Positions 39,007 to 50,526 of a DNA stretch of 64,000 nucleotides are shown here, piece after piece (the first letter of the stretch is position 1; each line of letters opens with the position of its first letter). The stretch comes from Euwallacea fornicatus (taxonomy: Eukaryota; Arthropoda; Insecta; Coleoptera; Curculionidae), in contig NC_089545.1 of assembly GCF_040115645.1 (NCBI RefSeq), positions 4,340,001 through 4,404,000 on the forward strand. The letters run 5' to 3'. The translations under genes were made by a program, and so were the position numbers. The notes under the pieces are model-generated. The model searched no databases. It was given only the letters and a program-made list of their open reading frames with translations, and was not told where the DNA came from.

Positions 39007-39366
39007 TCATGTTTGTAAAACTGGGCCTCTATATGTTCCAGTAGAAGTTTCCGTAAGTCGCTGGATGCCTGAGGACGCCCCGAACCAAGTTCCTATTTTG
39101 GGGTTGCAGTGGTGAGCCTTTGTCCAGCGGGGATAGTCAGTTCGGCATGCATTTCTACGAGAATGGTGCTCAATCATATGGAGTCGATGATCGTAACATT
39201 TGAATTCGTCGCTTTTGCAGTTGGCGAGGTGACAGAAAATACAGATGCAGTTAACATGATAGTTAAAGTCACAAAGTGAACAATCATAGCTCCCGGAATC
39301 GTTTGTGCAAAATTCTTTGGCGAAACCTGGCTGCGCGTCGCGAAACTCGCTGCATTTATTTCGCAC
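39007..39366 (-). other. Cys/His-rich open reading frame of unknown status
   Basis: 119 codons are open on the minus strand right next to the CpG-rich 5' region of the plus-strand gene. The middle is rich in Cys and His (for example YDCSLCDF, FCHLANCK, MIEHH), reminiscent of zinc fingers but without a canonical C2H2 spacing. The frame opens after a TGA with GTG, so there is no ATG at its start, and no splice site clearly bounds it. It could be an exon, a decayed zinc-finger fragment or chance. Confidence 0.2.
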
Positions 39367-39397
39367 TCAGTCGCTGTCGGCGCCTCGACGCACCCCG

Positions 39398-39442
39398 ATG
39401 CCCTCCATGAACTACGACGTCGACGTCCCGGGCCGATTTTGA
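39398..39442 (+). CDS. Upstream ORF 1 (14 codons)
   Basis: ATG at 39398 is followed by 14 sense codons and TGA at 39440-39442. Its stop overlaps the start of the next ORF by one base (TGATG). If the initiator at 39369 is right, this is the first ATG of the transcript. Confidence 0.4.
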   Translation: MPSMNYDVDVPGRF

Positions 39443-39507
39443 TGCCGCCAACTTGTTTAAAACTTTCTGCCGCCATCGCCGCCGTCGTTTATCGGGTGAT
39501 AAAATGA
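39442..39507 (+). CDS. Upstream ORF 2 (21 codons)
   Basis: ATG at 39442 opens 21 sense codons, including an Ala-rich stretch, and ends with TGA at 39505-39507. It overlaps upstream ORF 3 as ATGA. Confidence 0.4.
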   Translation: MPPTCLKLSAAIAAVVYRVIK

Positions 39508-39524
39508 AGTGTTTGTGGCTATAA
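39504..39524 (+). CDS. Upstream ORF 3 (6 codons)
   Basis: It reads MKCLWL then TAA, ending 19 bases before the main ATG at 39544. With ORFs 1 and 2 it forms an unbroken chain of short frames across the 5'UTR. Confidence 0.4.
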   Translation: MKCLWL

Positions 39525-39543
39525 ACGTCTCACACCGACGAAA

Positions 39544-39598
39544 ATGATCGTCGAGGCAAGGACCGTCGTTTTTCTCGTTATTGTTCTTCTCTTCAAAG
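39544..39598 (+). CDS. First coding exon (signal peptide) of a second, divergent secreted-protein gene
   Basis: ATG in good context (GACGAAAATGAT) is followed by 18 codons: a short charged start (MIVEAR) and a continuous hydrophobic core of Val/Leu/Ile/Phe, then AAAG and a strong GTACGT donor at 39599 (phase 1). Exon size, phase and donor are the same as in the minus-strand Beat-like gene. Because Beat paralogues cluster in insects, a second Beat gene is a reasonable guess, but no diagnostic residue is present in this exon. I searched the plus strand to 64000 for the Ig exon (Tyr-Ser-x-Lys-Trp-Tyr type) and did not find it, so the first intron is probably longer than 24 kb. Confidence 0.65.
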
Positions 39599-42500
39599 GT
39601 ACGTCTGTTGTTGACAAGTGGATTAAGAAGTTGAGAGCCCTTCGGTTTGGGGGACAGGAGAGAGTTTATTACTTGTAGGGAGTTACCTTCTGTAATAGGT
39701 CCACGTAGACTTCAAATTTTTACGTTAAGGCTTTGTTAAAGAAGGTTTAGTATCGATAAAAGAAAAATTTTTGTGATTAAAGTGGTAAGGTCTACGGTGA
39801 TCCTAAACGGGATACCTTCCGTGGGTTCTAGCGAGACATTTTATAAACTGTAGTGCATGTGCAATTTGGTAGATTCTTTACAATGACAAAGTAAATTGTT
39901 TATCAGAAAGTAATAGCGGATCGTATCCAGTGCTCAAATTCCCAATGAGCATATGTCGCCACAATTCACTAAAATTTTTTTTAATCTATCTCACAAGTCC
40001 CATTGGGCCTCCGTAACTTCTCCTGTTACTCCCTACAAGCACTGAGATCATTACAACTACTTGGTCTTCTTGTATCATCTCACCCTCTCACGCAAAGCTC
40101 TAGAACACTGCTTGGACATTAATCAAAAAAAGTTACTTCACCAAACATAATTTGTCCTTCTTATCTACGCATCCTTTTATGAAGTTGCTCTAATTTGGCC
40201 CCTAGTCGTTCCAGTCAATTATCTCTGGATCCGGCAACATAATGTATAACGTTCCAACTTCGACAAATGAGCGTAATTCCAAGGCGCTGGCTACTACTAA
40301 CAGATTGTCTCTTGCCAGATCATTATGGATGCGAGTACTTCTGCAATGTTTTTTTTCCTAAACTATCATGAAAATTATGGTGAATATCGCAGGAGACACT
40401 ATAGGATAGTTGCTAATATTCAATGTTTTTATGTCGTTCAAGTTTGACAACAAGCTTCATTAATCTGTGGAGAACATGGTTTTCTAATTATATTTTACGC
40501 ATGGCCAGATCGAAAAATGAATTGTATGAAATAGTATATTTTACGCTAATAAATTGATATTTACTGCACGCGAAATGAAATGAACAACGTAACACAGGTT
40601 GTGGGTGTCTGGCGTTGTCGGTAGGTCTCTTTGTCGTACAACGTTGCATTTGAACGACTTAGAAGTTTTCAAACTTAAACTTTTAGAACTTGATCTAAAC
40701 TAAGAAAAACCACCAGTCTTTCATAAAAACCAATAACAGAAAACACGCGAAAGGAAATTTCGAGAACTACTTGTGTGAAAAATTAGTTATAGGGAATTTG
40801 ACGTAAATTTTAATTCATTTCTGTATAAGTGCAAAGGTCATGACGTAGGGAAATGGTAAGCTAATATTAAGCAATTAGTGTTAAATTTCAGTTGTTCGAT
40901 CGGATATTGCAAACTAATAGGCGCAACGCAGTGTTTAGTAAATAATTGGAAATTCTGATGAATAGATGTGTGTCATACTACTAAAAATTATACAATAGAA
41001 CTGTTAATTTCCTTCAACAGTAACTTTTCCCATCCGTAGCAGTGAAGATTTGTATACGGTGCCGTAATCCATTTATGTTTGTATATCTGAAATGAATTTT
41101 GTTTGATGTCGTTTTTATGGCTCCTCTCCTTTTCAAATAAAATTTTATGAAAAACAGCGCTTTTCATCGATTTGCAGGAATATTTTTTCTTTGCGCATAT
41201 CTTCCTGAAGGTTATATTATGGTAGATTAATGCTTATATGTATAGTGCGCTTTTTTTTAATGACCCACCTAGGAATACACGTGTGAAAATAATTTCACTA
41301 CCATTCTCTCCTTTGTTTTTCTTACTACGGAATTGACTTGGTAAATATCCATTTAACGCTACTAACTTACATCAGTAAATAAATTGAGTCGAAGAATAGG
41401 AAAGTCCTAAAAGAGGCATATATATATCTTTCTCTATATTCTATACGTTCGAGATGGACTGTTAAATTTTTCTATTATTTTATTCGGCAATATCGGCTGA
41501 CAAAAACAGAGGAGATTGTTGGAGAGGTGAAATTGCATGCTATTGTCAGTTAAAATCAACTGAGGATAATATTCATCTTTTACTAGGGACTCGGAAAAAC
41601 GTTTTCTTAGTGATTTCGGCGACAGATCTGTCACCATCATGGAAATGCTATTAAATCAGGATGCATCATCAATATGACGTAATAGCATGAAAGCTCATCA
41701 TGTAACATTTGTCTGTAACTGTTGATTTATTGTTACGAATCGTTTTATCGCTTTTTGCAATCTTCTCTTAAAATATAAATAAAAAATATATAGTTAAGAA
41801 GAACCATCAGTCAATATATCTCTACTGATTATGGAGGCATTACGGACAGCTGTCCTTATGTTAGTCGCTGATACATCTTTGACTTCAGTTTCAAAAATAG
41901 TTTATTGTTCGCTGTCAGCTGTTATTCCTTAACTGGATTTTGAAGAGCCGACGCTTAACTAGTAAAAATAGTGTTCAACTATGCAAAACATCTTAGTTAC
42001 GTATTCAAGTAAATTATTAATGCTAATATTGTATTACATTTTGCCTATCATGAAATCCGATTTATTTATCTTTCCCAACGGATTGTTCGTGAACAAAACT
42101 TTGGACAGCCAACTAATTAACGCTTATACACGAATCTGACAAAATTTCATGCGAGGTATATGGTATTCACAATGCGGCTTGAATTAATTAAGTAAATTTG
42201 AAATGAAAAAAGGGACAAGTGGTATAAGCGTTATGTTAATACAACGTGAACTCAATTAACTAAATTAACTTTTTGCGCATAGTGTTTAAATACGGGTTAA
42301 TGTGTTTAGGATGTTTAAAAATTTAGTAAGTATGATTTATGTATAAACTACGTCATCGAAAGATACGAGATTGTGCTTCTCTGTGACAAAAATTTGAAAA
42401 ATTTAATTTAATTCGACCATATAATTTTTACGAAATTATTAATAAGAGAAATTTCCGCAAGCAGGAAAACATTTGTACAACAGTTGTTTCGTTTCAATTT

Positions 42501-45500
42501 TGACATCTCTGTCATGAAACGACTACTTTGAATGCATATTTAACCAAGTTGTGTATCTATCACTAATTACTAAATCTCGACGGTAGATATTCTCACCTTG
42601 GATATAATACAGCAGTCAAAAAATAAAAACAGTGAATTTGGAATAAATCAAGCAAACAAAATAGAGTGTAAAACAGCTCGTAGTATTTATTTTGAGACTA
42701 TTTATTGGGCTTACAACGTGAATGAGACAGAAATGAAAATTCGGTTGGATATCATAGTTCACCAAGATTATTCTATAACCATTGAGCCAAATGATAGTGC
42801 CGAAGAGGTCTGGTTTTTATCGTCAGTGTACCTTGTAACTGGTGCCCTCTTTCGATCTAAAACCCGAACAATATCCATTAGAAAATCCCTTAACTTAAAA
42901 AATAACACCAGATTATTATGACGTGTTAACTGCTTGTTTCTTACCGCCATTAAATACTACGGCCCGGCTTTAATTTCGCGCAAAAACGGAAACAAGGGTT
43001 GTAACAAGGCGGCGAATGAGTAAAAAATGTTTCCGGGGGCAAAAGGTCTGATATAGTAGGTGGAAAGTTCAGTCGGAAGTTGGGCCATTTAACAATAGGC
43101 AAAAACTACTTTAACGAATTTGACTCATTAATTTGCTTAGAGCTGAAAGTACTCTTAATCTTGAAATGTATGATGGACATTTGTTACCAAACATTTCCAC
43201 CGCAAACTGCTTGACGCAATTTTAGAAAAGGAATTACTTTTTATAAAGAAATTTTAATGGAAAGTCTGTCTCCTCCAAAGCAGATTATAACTTTTTTATG
43301 GGCGGTCATTGATGATTTATGAAGTCGAAAAATTCCCACTTCACCTCTTGGTTTTTCGAATTAAAATTTAATTCAAAATGGATAAACCGTCTTATAGCTC
43401 GAACACAGTCTATTTCCTGAAGAGATAATTCCAGAAGAATATGTCATTTCTTCCGAGCCTCCAAAGAAATGTGGCAAAAAGAAAAGTAAGGAAAATCCGA
43501 TCTGGGTCAAATTATAATTGGATTTCGCTTCCACAAAAAAGTTTTATTCACTCTGAATAAGGGCAAAAGATTTAAATTCATATGTTTAAAACACAAAAGA
43601 AATGTATTTTAACTTTCCCTATAGCTCCCAATCCAGTTGAGATAAAGATGCCTTTTTTATTTTTACCTAAAGAGATTAGGACAATTAAATGTTCCCCTCT
43701 TTACGTTCTTTTCGATTTCAACTTTCTGATGTATAAAAATGAGATAATCCCATTGTGTAGCTTACGTAAACTCTTTTTTTATACAGCCCTTCACAACTTT
43801 GACTTGATAATATAATATACAAAATCCGTTGTAAATTGCTTATTTTCTCTATCAATTTAAGGTAAAGTAGCAGATTAATACGCATAATTAAAGTTTAAAA
43901 TTTACATATATATTCAGCGGAAGGTAGTTTGCCAAGTTCTTAATCCCTATCCCAAAGCTAGTTAAATTTATATTAAAGGTATAATACAAAGGTTCCTGAC
44001 ATTCTTGTGCGCGGGGCTTATAAACTGTATAAGTGCCATAGATACCAGTATATTTCATAATAGATAAATATGTTACCTCACAGAGATGCCTTCGTTGGTT
44101 GGGTATTTTGCCCGTGTGTTGACCCCCGTGTTATTAACAAAAAATAAGGAGAATTGGGGTCAAATCTGAAATAAAACTTTTTCTCTCTTTTGGTCTTTTC
44201 TTGAGATTAATAAGGTATAATAACTTTAACGCCCTCCACCATCATCGATCTCTCGCCACGCCTGGTAATTCAGCGTTGTTATCCCAAATATCAGAAAAAG
44301 ACTGAAATTGAAAACAGCTATATTTCTCTCAGCTTCCGCCATCCTTAATCCATTTTTTATTTGTCGCACGCTATTTCTCGTTTTGCTTTCGAGTTCTCGT
44401 CGAGCCGTTTTCTAGTTAATGACATCGGGAGACTAGAAGACGAGGGAGCATTGCTTTTATTAATGAATTGTTGTTTTTTTTCAGTTAGATCTTATTTGAG
44501 AAGGTCATTTATTGTCTATGAGATTATATTTATTGCCCTTCCGGAAAATTGCGAACATGGAAGAAAAAAAAAATTAATGGATGCATTTCCCATTTTTGAT
44601 CTCGAAATCCGGAAAATCCTTTTTCGAAGGAATATATCACATAAAATTTGTGTTTTAAGTGGCCGGTTTGTTCGAGTCATCCGAATGTCCGGCCATTTTT
44701 GGGGCAGTTTTAATTAATGTGCTAAAGAGACCAACTTGCAAAATCAATTGATAGAGCAATTTGTTTAGTTAAATTCGGTAAATATTTTTCAATTTAATTA
44801 AAATTGAAATTCAATATCAAAAAATAATCGAAAGTAATAAAATATTTACTTTATTGCTTGCGATTATTAAATTATGGAATCGATATATACAGTACCGAAT
44901 CGCATGAAAATATGTGAATTTCTGGTGCGTGCAAAAGAATTCGATTGTTCTTGGCCGATTTTACGCTCTTATGGATTGTATGATAAGGTATAAAACTGGT
45001 GTTGCCTTTTTTAGTACCTTACCGATCCTATCTGTGACTTTTGGCCCTGCTAACTGAAAAGAGATTATCCTTTTTTGCATTCTGTGTATGTATGGCAGAC
45101 AAGTCCAACCCTGTTTTCCGCCTCAGTGCCCTTTTCTCTTTTTCGTCGATGATTTTCACTGTTTTTGGTTGAATTGCTCTATTGAACTACTGCTTACTAT
45201 ACACGTTTCCACCAAAAAGTGCGATCGTTACATTGCGAAAGTATTTCTCCGAATGATCAACACCCATTTAACCACGTCTGGCTCTGTTCCCGTTTAGGAG
45301 ATCTCCATGCTGGGCATCCTTACGCATTTTATATTTTTGGCTGCAGAAATTTCGTGAGGTATTCTTGCAATCTGCAACGTTAACGATGGGTCTCAATGGT
45401 GCTTCCAGCGTACGGACTGTTTTGCCAGCAGATAAGGAACATGGAACTGTGTTCATTTCATCATTGTATTACGAGAAATAAGTCAGAACACCAACCACGT

Positions 45501-47727
45501 ACGTGAACCTGGCACGTTTTGCGACAGCACGAATGTTAAGAACAAATAATAAGTTTCAGAAAAATATTAACCACTTTCACCAATGCTCTATGGATCGTCC
45601 AAAATTGCTAGATGAGGAATATCACTCAGTTTCATTGTCAGTTCTGTAAGAAAGCCGTAGGAATATCCCACAAGAATTCTACTGCCAAGCAAAGGACGGC
45701 TATACATATAGAGGACTTGACAGATTTCATTCAGATGTTACACTCTTTAACTCTATCTCCTGGAGACTAATAGAAAACGGAGGGAGGCTCAAAAGCGCCT
45801 TTGCTACGTATAGGTCTCACGGGTCCGTCACGTGCCGCCTAAATGGAGTTACGGTAATCCCGTTGACTTGATCAAGCGAACGAGTCTACAGGGTGAAAAA
45901 TGTCTTCTGAAAGCCTCCACGGTGGTTTCGACGTTGATTTCTTATTAGTCTAGCAAATTTTCGCTAGTGGTTTTATTCAGTATGCCTTACGAAAAGGGTA
46001 TTTTTTAGAAAATGATGGCTTCGTATGCCATACGGTGTGTCTAAGGTAAGTTCAGCCAACACGGGGATCTCGTAAATGGAAATAGATACAGATTTGGTTA
46101 AGTGAAAGACAAACTGCTTAGTTTCACCGGTTCAATAGATTTTCAATATTCTTTTTAATTTTTCAATTATTTTTCGCTCGACTATAGAAAGAGACAGATG
46201 ACAACCACTTTTCCATTCCAAGTTTGTGTACGCTTCAAAATCATAGTCTTAGTTTCGTTCTGTGACTTTTCTGTGAATTGAGGGTCAAAATTTCGATTCT
46301 TCTCTAATTTCTCTGGATGCAGTCGAATCCTGTACATGATTGTTTGTCAAAATTAGTATTGAAACTTTAATAAAACTATATATTATTATATAAAATATTA
46401 TATGTATATTATTATTAGTTTCCAGTTATTACAAGAGGAATTAACCGAAATTTGAGAATTTCATTTATCTCTTTTTCGACACTGGTGGATAAAATTTCCT
46501 CTAGGGCATCTTTTAGCGACTAAATTTTTGTCAATGCTAACGAGAAAAAAATTCTACAGAAGTCTCAGAAATACGTATTGGTTTATGAAATTCTCTTCCG
46601 AATATAACTCCCCAGCAAACAGATTCCGCCTGAACCACGCGCGGTTAGGTCAGGGTTTGCCGAAACTACCCTGATGCGGCCCCGTGGCGGCAACTTTCTA
46701 CTTTGTGGTGGCATGTAGACTGGGCATGTCTGCTCGGCTTTTAGACGGGTGCCCTTTTCTTGTGATAGTATGCCGAAAGATAACCGCTAGAAACTGGAAA
46801 GCCGAATAAATTAATCCAGTCCCTGACACAGTGGGTAAATGTCCTGTTTTCGTTTCAAAATCGAACATGCTCTCGGTGTGCAACGTGATGATGTTTTTTT
46901 TTTGTTCTATGATTGGCACCTCCCTAGCCCTAAATAAAATGTACTAAAAATCTTTAATTTCTGGAGATTTGATATAATAGTAGGGGTAGTACGATAGGAG
47001 AATTCAATAAAATATACAACCACACATTCATCTACTTGTACACGTTACATTATCGAGGTTTAGAGTGTCAAAGTTCAGCTTTTATCAAGATTTTACTTTA
47101 AAACCGCTTCAGTTTCTCAATGATTGGGTAGAAACTTTGTGCACATACCATTCTTCAGAATCTACCGATCCCCCTTCTACACAAGCACCAACTTCATTGT
47201 AGTACCACTAGACGCAGAATTCTGCAAACTCGAATAGCTTGTTCACAAGTCATAAATACATTTTTTTTTAATAAAAATAAACAAATAATAAAAATAAAAG
47301 CCAGGAAGGGACCAGATGAGATACTCGACCAGAAGCTGAGCAAAAAGCAAAATAACCATGCCCCAAGCGCCTTCGCCTAAAACATATTGCAACCTTCAAG
47401 GATTCGACTGTGACCTTAAAAAGTTTGGCAATATCTTTCACATTATACGAGGACCATCTGTCAGAGTTCGTAAGCCTCTTTAAAAGAAAATAAGTCCTGC
47501 ACGTACAAGGAACAGCTAAAAGTGTTATGGATTTAAAAGTAAATTTCGCTAAACCGTTTGAAACTTACCACTTTTAAAAAGGTTAGGTGTATCATATTTA
47601 AAATATCAATATATTCATTTAAGAAGGTGCAGCTGAAAATAGAAATAATGAATGCTACATAAGACATTTTTAGCGTTGTAGGAGATATCTCAAAATTGCC
47701 AAAATTTTGAAATTCGTAACCAGCATA

Positions 47728-47787
47728 TTTCCAGCAATACTCTCATGGGTGGCGGGCTGTATTCACATATTGCCCTCACACCTTTCT
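47728..47787 (-). repeat. Dispersed repeat copy B (partner at 31358)
   Basis: The reverse complement reads GTGAATACAGCCCGCCACCC then CATGAGAGTATTGCTGGA, matching copy A in core and spacing. The two copies lie in opposite orientations 16 kb apart. Confidence 0.55.
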
Positions 47788-48067
47788 TTCAAATTGAAAT
47801 TCTAAATTACTTTTCCAAACCATGACCAATGCCTGCAGTTCCCGAAAAAATATCGTAACTGACTCGTGTATTAATGGGCGATAGGTAATCTCAGCCGAAT
47901 TAACGCGTTCGCTTCAAACACGTATTACACCGTTTCGATTATTAACCACCTCCCTTAATACACTTATTGATTAAATAACCATTATCTTATGCAGTCGTAA
48001 ATCTCCAGTAGAAAGCCACAAATAATCTTTGTCTGGTTGAAGTTGAAGCTTCCTCCTCTACGGCGTT

Positions 48068-48100
48068 CTCGGTGGGGTCCACGATAAGGAATTTCAATTA
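48068..48100 (+). repeat. Duplicated motif, copy 1
   Basis: It shares CTCGGTGGG, TCC and an 18-base identical block GATAAGGAATTTCAATTA with 50495-50526, differing by one substitution and a small indel. Weaker similarity continues about 25 bases to the right. Confidence 0.65.
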
Positions 48101-49183
48101 GATCGGACTCAAAGTTTTAATAGTCTGCGGGATAAAGACCATAAAATAGGATCAGTCGAACACTGATAAAATTTAGGTTGAAGCAACTTTATTTTGAAAC
48201 TGAAGTGCAATTTCTTGTTATCAATATGAAAACGGAGTTTTGGCTGGCCTCAGAAGATTTTCACAATAATTATTCACTTCTTGAATGTTCAGGTGAATAT
48301 TTATCAATTTTCTATGTTACATAGGTTTTAAAATTCGGAAACGGTCTTCTATTTACATAGAATCTCCGCAAAACTTAACATAAACTATTCACCACCACTG
48401 AAACCGACTACTAAATATTCCCAAACGTATAATTTAAGTGGAGCTTAAAAGAGCCAAGAGAATTTAAAACAGGAACAGCTCAAATGTGTGAAAAAACGGA
48501 GCTTTCAAGTTTTCAAATTAACGCTACAAATTAATTTTGTGATCGTTAATTATAAATATCTGCACTTTTAATGGTTTGCTCTTGACAGTTTCTAATAGGC
48601 AACTTTCTGGATTTAAGTATTAACGTAGAATTAATTACATGACTCTGGAACTTTGTGTAGAATGTTGATATTTGTCGAGGCTTGTTGTGCATGAGATAAT
48701 GCAGCGTGTAATCAGATTGCTGACAATCAAGATACAGTCCCAGTCTCCAACTTTCAACGTGTCCATGGCACGAAATCTTCCTTCAGGAAACAAAACAAAA
48801 TGAACACCATCAACAATATCATCTATCATCATTTCTCCAATAAACTGGCTGGTTCGGAAGGCATGTTTCACTCTAGCCTTAGACAAGAAAAACCCTAAAA
48901 GACAGAGTAGAGTTATTTGCCAATAAATTACGTAAAAACTACAAAGCAATATTTTAAAGTCTTGTTTACTAGTCTATGCGGAATCCGCTTCTCCCCTCAT
49001 TGACTTTTTGGAACGAATAAATCTTATGGGAACAGAAAGAGTGAGTCAGATCAGCATTGTGTGGAAAAGTATTTAGATTCCCAGCGAAATAAAAGAAAAA
49101 GTTGGATCGAAATTCTTTATTTTTTGCGGTACGTACCGGTACATTTTGGAATTTGTGATTGCGGAAGTACTGTTGAATTATTG

Positions 49184-49191
49184 TGACGTCA
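49184..49191. promoter_or_regulatory. CRE palindrome TGACGTCA
   Basis: This is an isolated full CREB/ATF-type palindrome in the presumed first intron of the plus-strand gene, in the context TTGTGACGTCATATG. It was found by motif only. Confidence 0.3.
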
Positions 49192-50494
49192 TATGCGTGC
49201 ATATAGTGAGCGTTACCTGTTCGCTTTACAAAGGAAATTGGTCGAAGGGCAATTAAAACGAATCCATTTTTCTGCATTGTCTTCCGTCATGATCCTGCAT
49301 AGTAGTTCAATAATTTATGCAATTTGAATGAGTCTAACATGAAGATCTCGAAAACGGTGACAGAGCCAGACTGGGTTATAGGGAATAAGGAATTGCGCAT
49401 TCAAGGGACAAGTTTGACGGTTCAAAGTTATGCACGAAACTATTTTTCGTTTTTCACTTATTTTCACTAATTTTCGAATATCTTGTTTATTGCTTTCCCG
49501 AGTTATGATGAGAGGTAGGTAGAAACTACGACCATTAGTTTTCATCAATATCTTGGTGGTGTTAGAGTTCGCTTATCTCTTGCCATAACTCGGGGGACAA
49601 TAAATTCCTTATGTTTATCTTAAACCCACTAAATGATTCTAAAAATCTAATAACCTTAACTGTAATTTTGTTAATCTATATTTCGTGTTACGTTGTTATT
49701 CTTTTTGTATTATTAACTTGGTGTGTCTCGAAACTACCTAGGCAAAATATTTTCGTTTCTTAGCTTATTACATTTGCTCTTATTTTATTAGAGAATAAAG
49801 TCAGGTGAGAACACTCCAGCCTTTAAAGGGGACATTTCTAATCTATAATAATGTAAGTAAACAAGCCGAACTCAAATAGTTCGGTTTTCTTGTAACAATA
49901 TTCGTGTTTTTCTGCGCCCTTTAAAGTCAATAATATGTATCTCAGAATAAACAAGAAATGTTCGTTGTACCATTTTCCATTTGGTAAAAGACGTAATATC
50001 ACTTAAAGCCCCTAAAAGGGCTGTAACAAGCAGAACTGAAGACGTTATTTTCCGTAGCATAATTCGCTAAAAGATAGTTTCTTACAAAAGAGGACAAGTC
50101 CTGTTATTACCATCGTACTTTCTAAAACTTTATTTTCTTGTTACGGGCAGGAAAATGGGATGATGTGGTGTATGAATAAAGAGACACAACGCTAAATGAG
50201 ATATGGTCGTACGTCATATAAAACATATGTGACCTGGGATTTAACAGGAGGAAGAATGAAGTGTCCTGGATAATGGAAAGATCAAAAATAAAAAATGGGT
50301 TTCAGGGATTCGGTATTAATCTTTCTGGGTTCGTTTATTTGAAAGGACATAGCTAAACCCTGCAAATGAAATGTGTTAGCCAATAAACAGGATCGACGAA
50401 CCTGGAAGAAGTTTTCCAATATAAGACATATGAGGGTTAAACTCCTACAAATTTAAAGTTTTAACAGCCGAGCCCTCAACAGCTCCCGGTTTAG

Positions 50495-50526
50495 CTCGGT
50501 GGGTTCCTGATAAGGAATTTCAATTA
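50495..50526 (+). repeat. Duplicated motif, copy 2
   Basis: This is the second copy of the motif at 48068-48100, in the same orientation, 2.4 kb away. There are no transposon termini around either copy. Confidence 0.65.

Larger units (their letters stand above)
21758..39397. other. Intergenic region between the two divergent genes
   Basis: This 17.6-kb AT-rich region holds the 28203-28887 transposon, a G-rich tract (30766-30795), hairpins at 34403 and 37261, and one copy of a dispersed repeat (31358-31411). Weak ORF candidates are at 21990-22268 and 26063-26335 (plus), and 33824-34039 and 39007-39366 (minus). Upstream exons of either gene may hide here, but none can be supported from sequence alone. 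Confidence 0.6.
39330..39543 (+). promoter_or_regulatory. CpG-dense promoter and 5'UTR of the plus-strand gene
   Basis: The sequence changes abruptly to GC- and CpG-rich just before the signal-peptide exon. TCAGTC with its A at 39369 fits the arthropod initiator. About 28 bases further, CGATG (39396-39400) resembles a downstream promoter element except for its first base. Three short ORFs (39398-39442, 39442-39507, 39504-39524) follow before the main ATG. The transcription start is inferred from motifs only. Confidence 0.45.

Noticed and set aside
39174..39474. 100-codon minus-strand frame starting ATGGCGGCAG in the CpG patch
   Set aside because: It is antisense to the 5'UTR of the plus-strand gene, and its Arg/Ala/Ser-rich composition is what GC-rich DNA gives by chance.
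42598..42921. 107-codon plus-strand frame
   Set aside because: No family motif, no ATG at its start, no supported splice sites, and a shadow frame on the other strand.
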